DNA from: JAOTZA01 sp965224065
GTDB taxonomy: Bacteria; Acidobacteriota; Thermoanaerobaculia; Multivoradales; JAHEKO01
Reading direction: 5' to 3'
Assembly: GCA_965224065.1 (NCBI GenBank)
Contig: CBDCYF010000005.1
Coordinates: 2,356,001 to 2,420,000 of the forward strand
Length of the DNA: 64,000 bases
Part shown: positions 1 through 9,265 of the stretch, piece after piece
Layout of the letters: the number at the start of each line of letters is the position of its first letter
Position numbering within the stretch: position 1 is the first letter of the stretch
Notes under the pieces: model-generated
The model's input: the letters and a program-made list of their open reading frames with translations, nothing else
What the model was told of the DNA's origin: nothing
Databases searched by the model: none
Program-made: the position numbers and the translations under genes

Positions 1-331
1 TCTTCAAGAATTCCGCGCGCAGGCCGGTGACGATGCCTCGCACGCTGGGCGGTAACCCGGTGAGCATGGCCAGACCGCTGGTGACCTCGCCGACGTTGAC
101 CAGGGCGACAGCGTGGATCGAGTCCAGATGGTTGCGGACCTTTCTCCGATCCCGTAGCCGCGAGCGCACATAGCCGGGCTCGAGCTCGACGATCCGGGCT
201 CCTACCGTCCCGGTGTAGGGCACGCCACGGCCCAGCAGCCAGCTAAACAGCCGTTTTCCCCCGGGCAGGCCGCTCAAGCGCCTCCAGTTCCGAATCACCG
301 CCGCCCCCGGAGAGGGATTGCTTCTCGCCAT
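1..331 (-). CDS. DUF4442 hotdog-fold thioesterase-like protein (partial)
   Basis: Reading the minus strand from an ATG at 331 gives 110 codons that run off the left edge, so only the N-terminal part is present. The frame carries features typical of the DUF4442 branch of the hotdog superfamily: a hydrophobic lead with GKRLFSWLLGRGVPYTG, then a core with RNHLDSIHAVALVNVGE followed by SGLAMLTGLP and RGIVTGLRAEFLK. Members are predicted acyl-thioester hydrolases or binders; the substrate cannot be told from sequence. The 177-bp gap to the divergent regulator at 509 probably holds both promoters. Family assignment is fairly sure from the NHLDSIHAVAL-type helix; the function is inferred. Confidence 0.72.
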   Translation of the reverse strand, partial: MARSNPSPGAAVIRNWRRLSGLPGGKRLFSWLLGRGVPYTGTVGARIVELEPGYVRSRLRDRRKVRNHLDSIHAVALVNVGEVTSGLAMLTGLPPSVRGIVTGLRAEFLK

Positions 332-508
332 GACGCCGCAGATCCTACCGCGCCGATCCACTGCCCGACGCTGACGACCCCCGGCAGGATGTAACATTAA
401 ACGAGATATTGCAATGAGCGGAAGCGCTACACCTGCGTTACTGTGTAAGACGCTTCACAGCTTCAACGCGCGGCCTCGGCTACGCTGCTACCAAGGGAAG
501 GAATCGGC

Positions 509-2677
509 GTGAAACCCCACGACACAGTGGTCCCCTTTCGGCGCGAGCCGCGGCCGCGGCGGGCTCGGCACGAAACCGGCTTTCCCGAGCCGAGCCTCGA
601 CTACATCTACTTCCGCCAGCTTTTTGAAAACTCGCCGCAGGCGATCGTTCTGCTCGACAACCACGATCGTGTGATCGACGCCAATCGCGCCTTCGAGGAC
701 ACCTTCCAGTACCGCGTCGGTGAAGCCCGGGGTCGCTCGATCAACTCGCTGATCGTGCCGCAGGATCTGGTCACCTCGGCGGACGAGCTGTCGGCGCGGG
801 TCATGAGCGGCCGGATCATCGCCACCGAGACGGTGCGGGTGAGAAAAGACGGCTCCCGATTCGCCGTCCGGGTTCTCGGCTACCCCATCACCCACAACGA
901 CCAACAGATCGGCATCTTTGGCATCTACGACGACATCTCGATTCGCAGACGCTTCGAGCGCCGGCTCAAGCTCCAAGGCGCCGCCATGGACTCCTCGGCC
1001 AGCGCCATCTTCATCACCGACCGTCACGGCCGGATCGAGTGGGCCAACCACGCCTTCTCCCGCCTGAGTGGCTACGACGAAAGCCAGGTCCTCGGCCGAA
1101 CCCCGCGGTTGCTCGATGCCAAGGGTCTCCAGCCCGGGCTCGACCCTTCGCAGTGGCCCTCGCTGGCCCGCAACGGCGCCTGGCGGGGACACGTCACCAG
1201 CCGTCACCGCGACGGACACGAATACACCGTCGAGCAGACCGTGACCCTGCTGCGAGACGACCGTGCGGAGATCGATCATTTTGTGGTGGTCCAGGAAGAC
1301 ATCTCCGACCGGCTGGAAGCGGAAGAGCGGCTGCACCACATGGCACGCCACGATTGCCTGACCGACCTTCCCAACCGCTACACCTTCAACGAGCTTCTCA
1401 ACGTCGAGCTCGACCGCTCCTCGAGAAGCGGGAACTCGCTGGCGGTTTTTGTCCTGGATCTAGACCAGTTCAAAGACGTCAACGATAGCTTTGGCCATCC
1501 GGTGGGAGACGACCTGCTGGTCGCCGTCGGCAAACGGCTCAAGAGAATCCTCCGCGGCTCGAGCCCGCTGGCCCGGTTGGGTGGAGACGAGTTTGGGATC
1601 ATCCAGACCAATCTCGATGACCTCGAGAACGCCCGCGGGCTTGCCGGCCGACTGCTGGCGGCGTTCGAAGACCCCTTCCTGCTGCGAGGCCAGCAGGTCC
1701 ACGTCACGCCGTCGATCGGCATCGCCCTCTATCCGCCCGGTCTCGGCGACGCCAAGAGCCTGATCAAAAAGGCCGACATGGCCATGTACCGGGCCAAGCA
1801 CAACGGCCGGGCGACCTTTCGTTTCTACGAGGACGAGATGGATCGCGAGGTCCAGCTTCGAATGCAGCTCGGCCAGGATCTGCACGGCGCCATCTCCCGC
1901 AACGAGCTGTCTCTGGATTTCCAGCCGCAAATCGACGTCGCCAGCCGCCGTGTCGCCGGTGTCGAGGCGCTGTTGCGCTGGAAGCATCCCGAGCGCGGTG
2001 CCGTTCCGCCCGACGTCTTTATTCCCATCGCCGAGGGCAGCGGCTTGATCGTCCCGATCGGCCGCTGGGTCATACAGACCGCCTGCGCCCATGCCAAGGT
2101 GTGGGAGGAACGCTACGGTGTCGAGCTGCCGGTGGCGGTCAACCTCTCGTCGATCCAGTTCCGCGACCCGCGTTTTGTCGAGTCGGTCGAGCGCATCCTC
2201 CAGGAAACCGGGCTGGCGCCGCACCTGCTCGAGCTCGAGCTGACCGAAGGAATCCTGATGCAGTCGTCCAAGTACCTCGAAGGGAGGCTCGAGCGCCTGC
2301 GCAAGATCGGGGTTCGGCTCTCGCTCGACGACTTTGGCAAGGGCTACTCGTCGCTCGAGTATCTGCGCCGCATCCCTCTACATCGAATCAAGATCGATCG
2401 TGACTTTGTCCAGGGAATCGGCACCGGCGCTCACAATTCGGTCATCATCGGCGTCATCGTCACGCTGGCCAAAAAGCTCGGGCTCGAGCTGGTGGCCGAA
2501 GGCGTCGAGACCGAGGAGCAGCTCGAGTTTCTCCGGCGCGAGGGATGCGACTTCCTCCAGGGCTTCTACTTCAGCCGACCGGTGACCGGTCCGGCCCTCG
2601 AGCGACTGCTGCGGGAAGGCAACGAGCAAGTTGCCGGCATCCGCCTCCCGGAGGATTCAGCGGGCGAGTCGGGCTAG
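509..2677 (+). CDS. PAS-PAS-GGDEF-EAL cyclic-di-GMP signalling protein
   Basis: A 722-residue cytosolic protein starting at GTG 509, with AAGGGAAGGAA just upstream as ribosome binding site. Two PAS domains (about residues 30-150 and 155-275; the second has ITDRHGRIEWANHAFSRLSG) are followed by a GGDEF cyclase domain (about 283-440, intact LGGDEF near 357) and an EAL phosphodiesterase domain (about 455-705, with VEALLRW, LSLDDFGKGYSSLEY and AEGVETEEQL). Both catalytic signatures are intact, so it could make or degrade cyclic di-GMP; which activity dominates is not visible. There are no membrane segments, so it senses an intracellular cue. It converges on the JAMM gene, with a 4-bp overlap of stop regions. 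Confidence 0.95.
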   Translation: MKPHDTVVPFRREPRPRRARHETGFPEPSLDYIYFRQLFENSPQAIVLLDNHDRVIDANRAFEDTFQYRVGEARGRSINSLIVPQDLVTSADELSARVMSGRIIATETVRVRKDGSRFAVRVLGYPITHNDQQIGIFGIYDDISIRRRFERRLKLQGAAMDSSASAIFITDRHGRIEWANHAFSRLSGYDESQVLGRTPRLLDAKGLQPGLDPSQWPSLARNGAWRGHVTSRHRDGHEYTVEQTVTLLRDDRAEIDHFVVVQEDISDRLEAEERLHHMARHDCLTDLPNRYTFNELLNVELDRSSRSGNSLAVFVLDLDQFKDVNDSFGHPVGDDLLVAVGKRLKRILRGSSPLARLGGDEFGIIQTNLDDLENARGLAGRLLAAFEDPFLLRGQQVHVTPSIGIALYPPGLGDAKSLIKKADMAMYRAKHNGRATFRFYEDEMDREVQLRMQLGQDLHGAISRNELSLDFQPQIDVASRRVAGVEALLRWKHPERGAVPPDVFIPIAEGSGLIVPIGRWVIQTACAHAKVWEERYGVELPVAVNLSSIQFRDPRFVESVERILQETGLAPHLLELELTEGILMQSSKYLEGRLERLRKIGVRLSLDDFGKGYSSLEYLRRIPLHRIKIDRDFVQGIGTGAHNSVIIGVIVTLAKKLGLELVAEGVETEEQLEFLRREGCDFLQGFYFSRPVTGPALERLLREGNEQVAGIRLPEDSAGESG

Positions 2678-3162
2678 CCCCCCTCGCGCGGCTTCCGCGG
2701 CTCCTGCGGCTCCTGCGGCTCCCAGTCGACGAGATCTTCCTCCGCGAAGGAACCGTCGCTCCAGCGCCAGCTTCTGACGGACCGGTCGGGCTCCGCGGCC
2801 AGAGAAACGATCACGTACGAGTACCCTTCCCAGGCGGTCTCACCGTCCCGGCGGGATGGGCGCGCGGAGGTCTCGGGATGCGAATGCCAAAACCCGAGCA
2901 CCTCGAGACCCCGAGCTCGGGCCGCCCGCTCGGCCGCCAGCAGATCCTCGGGGGCCAGACGGTAGCGGCGGTTCGGCCGTTCGGTCTCCTGGTTGCGCGC
3001 CGGCATCACTTCCAGCGTTCGGGGCCCGGTGCCACCCGCCCGGCCGATGAGAATGCCGCAGGCTTCGTTTGGAGCCGCCCTCTGCGCGATGGCGCGGATC
3101 TCCTCGATCCACTCCCGGGGCAGAACGTGAGTGTGGCGTTGGCTAAAAACCGAAGGTGGCAC
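2674..3162 (-). CDS. JAMM/MPN+ metallopeptidase (Mov34/M67 family)
   Basis: A 162-residue protein with the JAMM zinc-peptidase signature: an upstream glutamate in NEACGILIGR, then FWHSHPETSARPSRRD (H-x-H-P...S...D). Bacterial members cut isopeptide or C-terminal tails, for example of sulphur-carrier proteins. No ThiS/MoaD or E1-like gene lies nearby, so the substrate is unknown. The chosen start is GTG 3162, which overlaps the 3' end of the preceding barrel gene by 20 bp and suggests translational coupling; a strand beginning at HVLPREW is the normal start of the fold. The C-terminus carries a short EPQEPQEPRKPREGG tail rich in proline and charge. Confidence 0.88.
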   Translation of the reverse strand: MPPSVFSQRHTHVLPREWIEEIRAIAQRAAPNEACGILIGRAGGTGPRTLEVMPARNQETERPNRRYRLAPEDLLAAERAARARGLEVLGFWHSHPETSARPSRRDGETAWEGYSYVIVSLAAEPDRSVRSWRWSDGSFAEEDLVDWEPQEPQEPRKPREGG

Positions 3163-3730
3163 CCACGGAGATCATCTCAAAGATGTCGGACAGCCGCTCG
3201 TACTCGACAAACACGCCCAGGGGGCCGGGAAAGGCGAGTCGGAGACCGCCGCCGTAGAGCGCATCCTCTCGGTCGAGAGTCTCCAGAAACTGCTCACCCG
3301 CTGTCTGGACGGCGCTGATGTCACTGTCCCACGAGACATAGCCGAGCTTGCCGTAGAGCGAGACCCGCTTAGTCAGCGGAATGTGAGGGAGAAAGCTCAC
3401 CGAAACGCCCGTGGAATCGGCCTCGAGCTGGCCCGGGGCGGTGAGACACAAGTCCTCGGGGTCGCCGCACGGCGGCCCCGCGGCCGAAACCGTCCCCAGA
3501 TCCTGGTACTCGCCCTGAAAGACGACGTACTTGCCCAGTCGGACACCGAGGCCGACAGCAAAACTGCCATCCTCGCCGTCGATGAGCGAAGCGAAATCTT
3601 CCGCCAAATCGACGTTGACCGAAGACTCACCCGCCTTGACGGTCGCAAAAAGCGGGTTGAGCGCCCACGCGGCCGGGGCCGACGCGGTGAGCAGGATGGT
3701 CAGGACTCCGCAGTACAGCAAACGTCGCAT
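3143..3730 (-). CDS. Small outer-membrane beta-barrel protein
   Basis: A 195-residue protein with an N-terminal signal peptide (hydrophobic segment ending near AAWAL) and alternating strands typical of an eight-stranded OmpX/OmpA-like barrel, for example GKYVVFQGEYQDLG and VSLYGKLGYVSWD. It ends in ISVGATFGF; a terminal phenylalanine is the usual signal for barrel assembly. GAGGAGA precedes the ATG. It is the first gene of a two-gene minus-strand unit with the JAMM peptidase. The role is unknown; a structural barrel or small porin is the best reading. Confidence 0.78.
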   Translation of the reverse strand: MRRLLYCGVLTILLTASAPAAWALNPLFATVKAGESSVNVDLAEDFASLIDGEDGSFAVGLGVRLGKYVVFQGEYQDLGTVSAAGPPCGDPEDLCLTAPGQLEADSTGVSVSFLPHIPLTKRVSLYGKLGYVSWDSDISAVQTAGEQFLETLDREDALYGGGLRLAFPGPLGVFVEYERLSDIFEMISVGATFGF

Positions 3731-3827
3731 GATGTCTCCTCGCCTGTTCGGGCCGCCGCCATCCTCCGTTAGCCGGCTTCGCCACCGCAGTGCAGTGGGT
3801 CACTGCGACCCCGCGGTCCTCGTCCGA

Positions 3828-6800
3828 TCAATAGTCCTCCGGAGCCAGCCCCATTCCCGAGCGGTCGGGGTAGGCCGGACGCGTCGGCGGTTGATAGGGG
3901 TTGGCCTCGATCTCCTCTAGCATATGCGCGATGGCGGCGTCGAGCTGCGGGTCCTTGCCACCCACCATCTCGGCCGGATCGTCGACCACTTCGATGTCCG
4001 GGTCGACACCGTGGCCTTCGATACCCCAGGTGCCGTCCTTCTCATAGAACGCAAAAGCCGGCGACGTCACCCGGGTACCGTCGATCAGCCGGGGGATCCC
4101 GGTGATGCCGACCAGCCCACCCCAGGTGCGCGTGCCGATCAGCTTGCCGAGGCCCGCTTCGCGGAACCAGAAGGGGAAATAGTCCCCCCCGGAGCCAGCC
4201 AGCCCGTTGATCAACATGCACTTGGGCCCGTGGTGGGCGTCCGGCGGCCACACCCAGTCCTCGCCGTCCCGCACGGCCCAGTAGTTGGCCACCGGACGGT
4301 TCAAGAGCTCGATAAAGCGGGTGGGGATCTGGCCCCCCCCATTCCAGCGCTCGTCGATGATCAACGCCTCCTTGTGGATCTGTCCGTAGAACTGCCGCAT
4401 CAGGTCGTTCTGGCCGTTGATGCCGGTGTTGGGCACATAGATGTAGCCCACCCGGCCATCGGTCTGCTCGTCGACATAGGCGCGGTTGGCCTCGATCCAG
4501 GCGCGGTAGCGCAAGCCCCGCTCGTTGCCGAGCAGCTCCACCACCACCTGCCGCGCCGAGTCGTCGACCAGCGGCTGGTCGCTGACCGTCAGTGAGACCG
4601 TCCGACCCGCCATACCCTGAAACGCCGCCCACGGATCCTTGGACACATCGAGCGGAACGCCATTGACCGCCAGCAGATAGTCGCCGGCGCCGGCCTCGAC
4701 CCCCGGCTGGCTCAAGGGCCCGCGGGCATCGGCGTCCCAGGCCGCGCCCTCGAGGATCTTCTTGATGCGGTAGGCGCCGTTGGCGAGCTCGAAATCCGCG
4801 CCCAGAAGCCCCACAGAGACCTGGGGCGACTCATCCCGGCTGCGCGGGAAGTAGTACGCGTGCCCGACGTTGAGCTCGGCGATCATCTCCTGGATGACAA
4901 AAGTCACGTCATCGCGCGACGCGCAGTCTTCGAGCATCGGCTCGTAGCGCTCGCGCACCGCCTCCCAATCCACCCCGTGCATCTGCGGGTCGTAGAAGAA
5001 GTCCCGCTGGAGCCGCCACGCCTCATGGAACATCTGCCGCCACTCGGCGCGCGGATCGACCACCGCCGTCATTCCCTCCGTCGAGAGGGGCTTCATCTTC
5101 TGATCCGCCTTGGCATCGACGATCGCCAGCTTGTCTCCCAGGGTGAGGAGCTTCTTGCCGTCCGCCGACAGGACAAATCTCGACTCACCACCGAGGACTT
5201 TCTTTTCGGGCTCGTCGTCATCGTCGAGATCCAGAAGCTGGATCACGTCCTCGCCCAGCAATTCCGAAGCCGGCGTGCGACCGTAGAGGAGCTGGCCCTT
5301 GTCGTTGACCGCCAGCGAGATGAAATTGCCGCGCTCGACCGGCAGCGGAACGGCCCGACGCTCGAATCCCTCGAGATCGATCCGGACCGGTTCCGGTTCG
5401 TCCTCTTTGTCTTCCTCGCCGTCGTCGGAGTCGTCCTTCTTGCCCTTCTTCTTTTTCTCGTCCTTCTTGCCCTTGTCGTCGCCCTCTTTGGTCCCCTCGT
5501 CGTCCTCCCACTCTTCCTCATCGCTCTCCGGCGCCAGCGGCGAAGGCTCCTTGGCCTGGAGCGGAATCGCGTACAGTCGATCCAGGTGCGAATAGACCCA
5601 TGTGGTCCCGAGGTCTTCGTAGATCGGCGAGCTGAACTCGCGCTGCGAGGCGAAGTAGAGAAATCTTCCCTCCCGGTCGAATGTCGGCCAGGTGTCGTTG
5701 AACATGCCGCTGGTCACCGTGTGGAGTTGCCCCTTCCCGGTGTCGTAGAGACGGATCTTGGCGGGAGAGCGCCAACTGTCGCCGGTGGCAAACGCCAGCC
5801 AGTTCGAATCGCTCGACCAGCTCAATGAGGCCTGGCCGGCGGCCGGGTCCTGGTAGACCTCGGTCGGCTCGCCGCCCTCCATGCGGTAGATCCACAACAC
5901 CGAGGCCTGGTCCCAAAAGGCGATCCGCTTCGAGTCCGGCGACCAGGTCAAACGGTAGAGGTAGCGCTTGCCGGCGTCGGTCAGCTTGCGGCTCTCGCCC
6001 AGGCCGTCGGACTGGGTGACATAGAGTTCGTAGTTTCCGGTGGCGTCGGAGATGTAGGCGACCCACTGTCCGTCCGGGCTCCAGGAGGGCGAATGCTCCG
6101 CGGAGTCGCTCGATCGGGTGAGATTTCTCGGGGAGCCGTTCTCGGCCGGGATCGTCCAGATGTCGCCCCGCGCCTCGACCACCGCCCGCTTGCCGGTCGC
6201 CGAGAGGTCGGGGGCACCGACCAGGTCGGCAACCTGCACGGCCTGCTCGCGCAAACGGGGCCGGTCCCCGGGGATCGTGACCTCGATCTGGCGAGTTTCC
6301 TCGGTCGCAAGGTCGAGCAGCTTGAGCGCCGCGCCATGCTGGAACACGATCTCGCCGGCACCCGACGGCCCCGGCCCGTTCGACGGCCACTTGACGTCGT
6401 AGTCCGAGAAGTCGGTCACCTGACGGCGCTCCCCGTTCGACGTGTCGTAGACCCACAGATTCAATTTGTGGTGGGGCCCGGCGTCCGAGAGGTAATAGAC
6501 CTTCTCCCCCTGCCACATCGGCAAGGTGTCGGTGCCCTCCCAATCGGTGATTTTTTTCGAGCTCATCTCTTCTAAGTCAAAGAGCCAGATGTCCGTCGCC
6601 ATGCCCCCGCGGTACCGCTTCCAGGTCCTGCGGTCGCGTGTGTACGGGGTGTAGGCAAGCCACCGGCCGTCGGCGCTGATCGCGCCCACCGCGCCATAGG
6701 GAACCGGCATCTTCTCCGGCAGACCCCCGGCGGCCGGGACGGTAAAAAGCTCCAACGCCCGCGGGTAAACCTCGCGGCCCCGGGCGTAAAAGATCAGCTC

Positions 6801-7172
6801 GTCGTCTCCCGCCCAACCGGTCAGCACCTCGGTTCCGGGGTGGTGGGTCACCCGAGACGGCAGCCCGCCGGCCGCCGGAACCGTGTAGAGGTCGATATTG
6901 CCGTCGTAGTTGCCCATAAAGGCAATCGTGTCGCCCGACGGGCTGAACCGGGGGTAGGCCTCCGGCCCCGGAGGACTCGCCAGCGGCGACGCGACCCCGC
7001 CCTCGCGCGGCACCAGCCACAGGTCGTTGGCGTAGAGAAAAGCGATGTGGGATGCCGAGACGTCGGGGTAGCGGAGCATCCCGGCGTGTGGTTCGACCGA
7101 GGCCGCAACGGGACCGGCGGCCGCGATGGCCGAGACGAGACAGAGGACCCAAAAACGGGCTGTGGTTCGCAT
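3828..7172 (-). CDS. Secreted tricorn-type protease (S41 family)
   Basis: A 1114-residue tricorn protease homologue with a signal peptide (LCLVSAIAAAGPVAAS), so it is exported. The first 680 or so residues are WD/TolB-like beta-propeller repeats (FSPSGDTIAFMGNYDGNIDLY, SWSPDGQWVAYIS). The core and PDZ parts follow, then a C-terminal S41 protease domain. GHAYYF near residue 770 carries the catalytic histidine and GSGGDYFPFWF near 994 the nucleophilic serine. An unusual low-complexity insert (about 549-596), first acidic, then lysine-rich, lies between propeller blades. The start is ATG 7172, with CGGAGG six bases upstream; a TTG three bases earlier is less likely. It probably degrades oligopeptides in the periplasm. 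Confidence 0.93.
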   Translation of the reverse strand: MRTTARFWVLCLVSAIAAAGPVAASVEPHAGMLRYPDVSASHIAFLYANDLWLVPREGGVASPLASPPGPEAYPRFSPSGDTIAFMGNYDGNIDLYTVPAAGGLPSRVTHHPGTEVLTGWAGDDELIFYARGREVYPRALELFTVPAAGGLPEKMPVPYGAVGAISADGRWLAYTPYTRDRRTWKRYRGGMATDIWLFDLEEMSSKKITDWEGTDTLPMWQGEKVYYLSDAGPHHKLNLWVYDTSNGERRQVTDFSDYDVKWPSNGPGPSGAGEIVFQHGAALKLLDLATEETRQIEVTIPGDRPRLREQAVQVADLVGAPDLSATGKRAVVEARGDIWTIPAENGSPRNLTRSSDSAEHSPSWSPDGQWVAYISDATGNYELYVTQSDGLGESRKLTDAGKRYLYRLTWSPDSKRIAFWDQASVLWIYRMEGGEPTEVYQDPAAGQASLSWSSDSNWLAFATGDSWRSPAKIRLYDTGKGQLHTVTSGMFNDTWPTFDREGRFLYFASQREFSSPIYEDLGTTWVYSHLDRLYAIPLQAKEPSPLAPESDEEEWEDDEGTKEGDDKGKKDEKKKKGKKDDSDDGEEDKEDEPEPVRIDLEGFERRAVPLPVERGNFISLAVNDKGQLLYGRTPASELLGEDVIQLLDLDDDDEPEKKVLGGESRFVLSADGKKLLTLGDKLAIVDAKADQKMKPLSTEGMTAVVDPRAEWRQMFHEAWRLQRDFFYDPQMHGVDWEAVRERYEPMLEDCASRDDVTFVIQEMIAELNVGHAYYFPRSRDESPQVSVGLLGADFELANGAYRIKKILEGAAWDADARGPLSQPGVEAGAGDYLLAVNGVPLDVSKDPWAAFQGMAGRTVSLTVSDQPLVDDSARQVVVELLGNERGLRYRAWIEANRAYVDEQTDGRVGYIYVPNTGINGQNDLMRQFYGQIHKEALIIDERWNGGGQIPTRFIELLNRPVANYWAVRDGEDWVWPPDAHHGPKCMLINGLAGSGGDYFPFWFREAGLGKLIGTRTWGGLVGITGIPRLIDGTRVTSPAFAFYEKDGTWGIEGHGVDPDIEVVDDPAEMVGGKDPQLDAAIAHMLEEIEANPYQPPTRPAYPDRSGMGLAPEDY

Positions 7173-7225
7173 CAAAAACCTCCGATTGTGGGTAGAAGCT
7201 GGAGAACAGAAGCTCGACCAGCGCG

Positions 7226-7231
7226 TATCAT
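7226..7231 (+). promoter_or_regulatory. Putative -10 hexamer (TATCAT), leaderless start
   Basis: TATCAT ends six bases before the ATG at 7238 and no Shine-Dalgarno is present, the arrangement expected for a leaderless transcript. No convincing -35 element is visible. Confidence 0.4.
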
Positions 7232-7237
7232 CGAGTC

Positions 7238-7825
7238 ATGAAAAGCCTACGACATCCGGCCTCGTTTGTTTCTATCATCGCCGCTCCGCTGCTGGTATGT
7301 CTGTGCCTTACCGGCATCGCCTCCCGAGCTTTGGGCCAATCCGAGCCGAGCCAGCCCTCCTGCGGCGGCCCGGAATACCGTCAGTTCGATTTCTGGGTAG
7401 GTGACTGGGAGGTCCGGACCGCCAAGGGAGACCTCGCCGGCACCAACCGCATCGAAAAGGCCCTCAACGACTGCGTCCTGATCGAGAACTGGCGCGGGTC
7501 CAAGGGCTCGGCGGGGAAGAGTTTCAACATGTACTACGCGCGGGACGAGACCTGGCGCCAGACCTGGGTGGACGCCAACGGCGGCCGGCTCGATCTCCTC
7601 GGTGGCCTCGACGGCGAGGACATGGTCCTCTCGGGGGAGATGCCCGGCCCGGACGGGAAGACAGTCCGTCACGAGATTCGCTGGACACCGCTCGAGGATG
7701 GCCGTGTCCGCCAGCACTGGCGCATCCGACCCGCCGGCGAGCAGCAGTGGCAGGACGCCTTTCTGGGGTTCTACTCGCAAAAGAACCCCGATTCGACCGG
7801 CAATGACGGCCGCGGTAACCGGTAA
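7238..7825 (+). CDS. Secreted protein with FDFWVGDWEV motif
   Basis: A 195-residue protein with a signal peptide (long hydrophobic run, ending near SRALGQ). The mature part begins with FDFWVGDWEVRTAKGDL, a signature of secreted lipocalin-like/DUF1579-type proteins, and continues with repeated beta strands (CVLIENWRG, RQTWVDANGGRLDLLGG, RQHWRIRPAGEQQWQDAF). No catalytic residues are recognisable; a small-ligand-binding or lipid-binding role is only a guess. It is divergent from the tricorn protease across a 65-bp gap, and its last 23 bp overlap the HD-domain gene. Confidence 0.7.
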   Translation: MKSLRHPASFVSIIAAPLLVCLCLTGIASRALGQSEPSQPSCGGPEYRQFDFWVGDWEVRTAKGDLAGTNRIEKALNDCVLIENWRGSKGSAGKSFNMYYARDETWRQTWVDANGGRLDLLGGLDGEDMVLSGEMPGPDGKTVRHEIRWTPLEDGRVRQHWRIRPAGEQQWQDAFLGFYSQKNPDSTGNDGRGNR

Positions 7826-8423
7826 CCCGTCTCCCGGCGAGCGCCTGGCTCGGCAGGTCGATTTCATCCTGGAGATCGACCGACTCAAGAGGGTGCTCCG
7901 CCGCACGCTCGTCACCGATGGCTCGCGTCACGAGAATTCCGCCGAGCACTCCTGGCACCTGGCGATGATGGCGATCTTGCTCGCCGAGCACGCGGTCGAG
8001 CCGATCGATCTGAAACGGGTGCTGGAGATGGTCTTGATCCACGACCTGGTCGAGATCGACGCCGGCGACACCTTTTGCTACGACGCCGACGCCAACCGCG
8101 ACAAAGAAGAACGCGAGCGCCGCGCCGCCGAGAGAATCTTCGGGCTGCTGCCCGAGAGCCAGCGCGCCGCGTTCCACGAGCTGTGGGAGGAGTTCGAGGC
8201 CCGCGAGACCGCGGATGCTCGGTTCGCCAACGCGCTGGATCGCATGCAACCGATGCTCGCCAACCTGGCAACCGAGGGCCACAGTTGGCGCGAGAACGGC
8301 ATCGTGCGCTCCCAGGTCCTGCAGCGAAACGCTCCGATGGCGGAGGGATCGGAGGTGCTCTGGGCGTATATGAAAGAGAGGCTCGATCAGGCGGTTGCCG
8401 ACGGCTTGCTGGCCGACGGCTGA
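7803..8423 (+). CDS. HD-domain hydrolase, YfbR/HDDC2-like
   Basis: A 206-residue HD phosphohydrolase. The metal-binding residues lie in SRHENSAEHSWHLAMMAILLAEH and VLIHDLVEIDAGD, giving the H...HD...D pattern of the YfbR/HDDC2 5'-deoxynucleotidase group. Homologues remove phosphate from nucleoside monophosphates. The start is ATG 7803, inside the end of the preceding gene; an upstream open stretch in the same frame lacks HD-family sequence and was excluded. The 3' end overlaps the convergent DUF429-like gene by 37 bp. Confidence 0.85.
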   Translation: MTAAVTGNPSPGERLARQVDFILEIDRLKRVLRRTLVTDGSRHENSAEHSWHLAMMAILLAEHAVEPIDLKRVLEMVLIHDLVEIDAGDTFCYDADANRDKEERERRAAERIFGLLPESQRAAFHELWEEFEARETADARFANALDRMQPMLANLATEGHSWRENGIVRSQVLQRNAPMAEGSEVLWAYMKERLDQAVADGLLADG

Positions 8424-9223
8424 TCCGGCAGCCAGATACGGCCCTCCATCCGCGCTCCCGCGTCGCTTTCCCAACTCAGCCCGGCGAGCTCGTCGCGATG
8501 ACGGTCCATGGCCGCCGCCGAGACCAGGGCGTCGAGGGCGTCGTCGCTGGCTTCCGGTTGCCAGCGGAACTTCTCGGGGAGCTCGGGAAACGCCTCGGCC
8601 ACGTACCGCCGCCTCTCATCGGGATCGCTCTTGACCACCGGTCCCAGAAACGGCCGCGGCCAGATCTCGATCACCAGCGGGGTGGCCGGCAGATCGAAGG
8701 GCCAGACGGCGAACCCGGCGTGGCGCAGACGGCGCAAGTGCGGCATTCCGCGGATGCTGCCGACCCCGACGGCACCGGCGCCACCGATCTGAAAAACGGA
8801 AAAGGGCCGGGCACCACAGAGCTCGGCGACCTGAAGCTCGGTCTGGCGGAGAAGGCTCACCCCCAGAGCGGGCTTCTTGTGGCCGGGCTTGCCCCAAAAC
8901 GGGAAGGGGCACTCCCGGAGCCAGCTCTCGCCGTGGTCCTCGGCGTCTTTCCACACCTGGTCGATCTCGGTGTGGCCACGCTTGGTCACAAAACCGGCCG
9001 GAAACGAGAACGCAAAGTCGAGCCCCACCGCCAGGTTGGAGTCGCGCTCGGCCTCCGAGATCAGGTGCTCGGTCAGCTCTTTTCGGTCGCGGCCGTTCTC
9101 CAGGCGGACGACCTCTCCAGCACGCATCTCGCACAGCCAGATCTTCTGACCCGGGCGGTCTTTGGCCCCGGACCAGTCGACGGCTAGGACACGTTCGATC
9201 GGCGGCGTCGGTATCGGGGACAT
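8387..9223 (-). CDS. DUF429-like predicted RNase H-fold protein
   Basis: A 278-residue protein opening with VLAVDWSGAKDRPGQKIWL and continuing with VGLDFAFSFP, VIEIWPRPF and SDDALDALVSAAAM. This succession of acidic residues on predicted strands and a late helix resembles the DUF429 group of predicted RNase H-fold nucleases. The biological substrate is unknown. There is no signal peptide, so it is cytosolic. It converges on the HD-domain gene. Confidence 0.65.
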   Translation of the reverse strand: MSPIPTPPIERVLAVDWSGAKDRPGQKIWLCEMRAGEVVRLENGRDRKELTEHLISEAERDSNLAVGLDFAFSFPAGFVTKRGHTEIDQVWKDAEDHGESWLRECPFPFWGKPGHKKPALGVSLLRQTELQVAELCGARPFSVFQIGGAGAVGVGSIRGMPHLRRLRHAGFAVWPFDLPATPLVIEIWPRPFLGPVVKSDPDERRRYVAEAFPELPEKFRWQPEASDDALDALVSAAAMDRHRDELAGLSWESDAGARMEGRIWLPDQPSASKPSATA

Positions 9224-9265
9224 CGGTAGTTATTGCCCCTATCCTACCGCCGCCGGGCGAGCGAT

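Noticed and set aside
488..1351. A minus-strand frame of 287 codons opposite the PAS domains
   Set aside because: The plus strand holds an intact PAS-PAS-GGDEF-EAL protein, and the antisense product has no motif.
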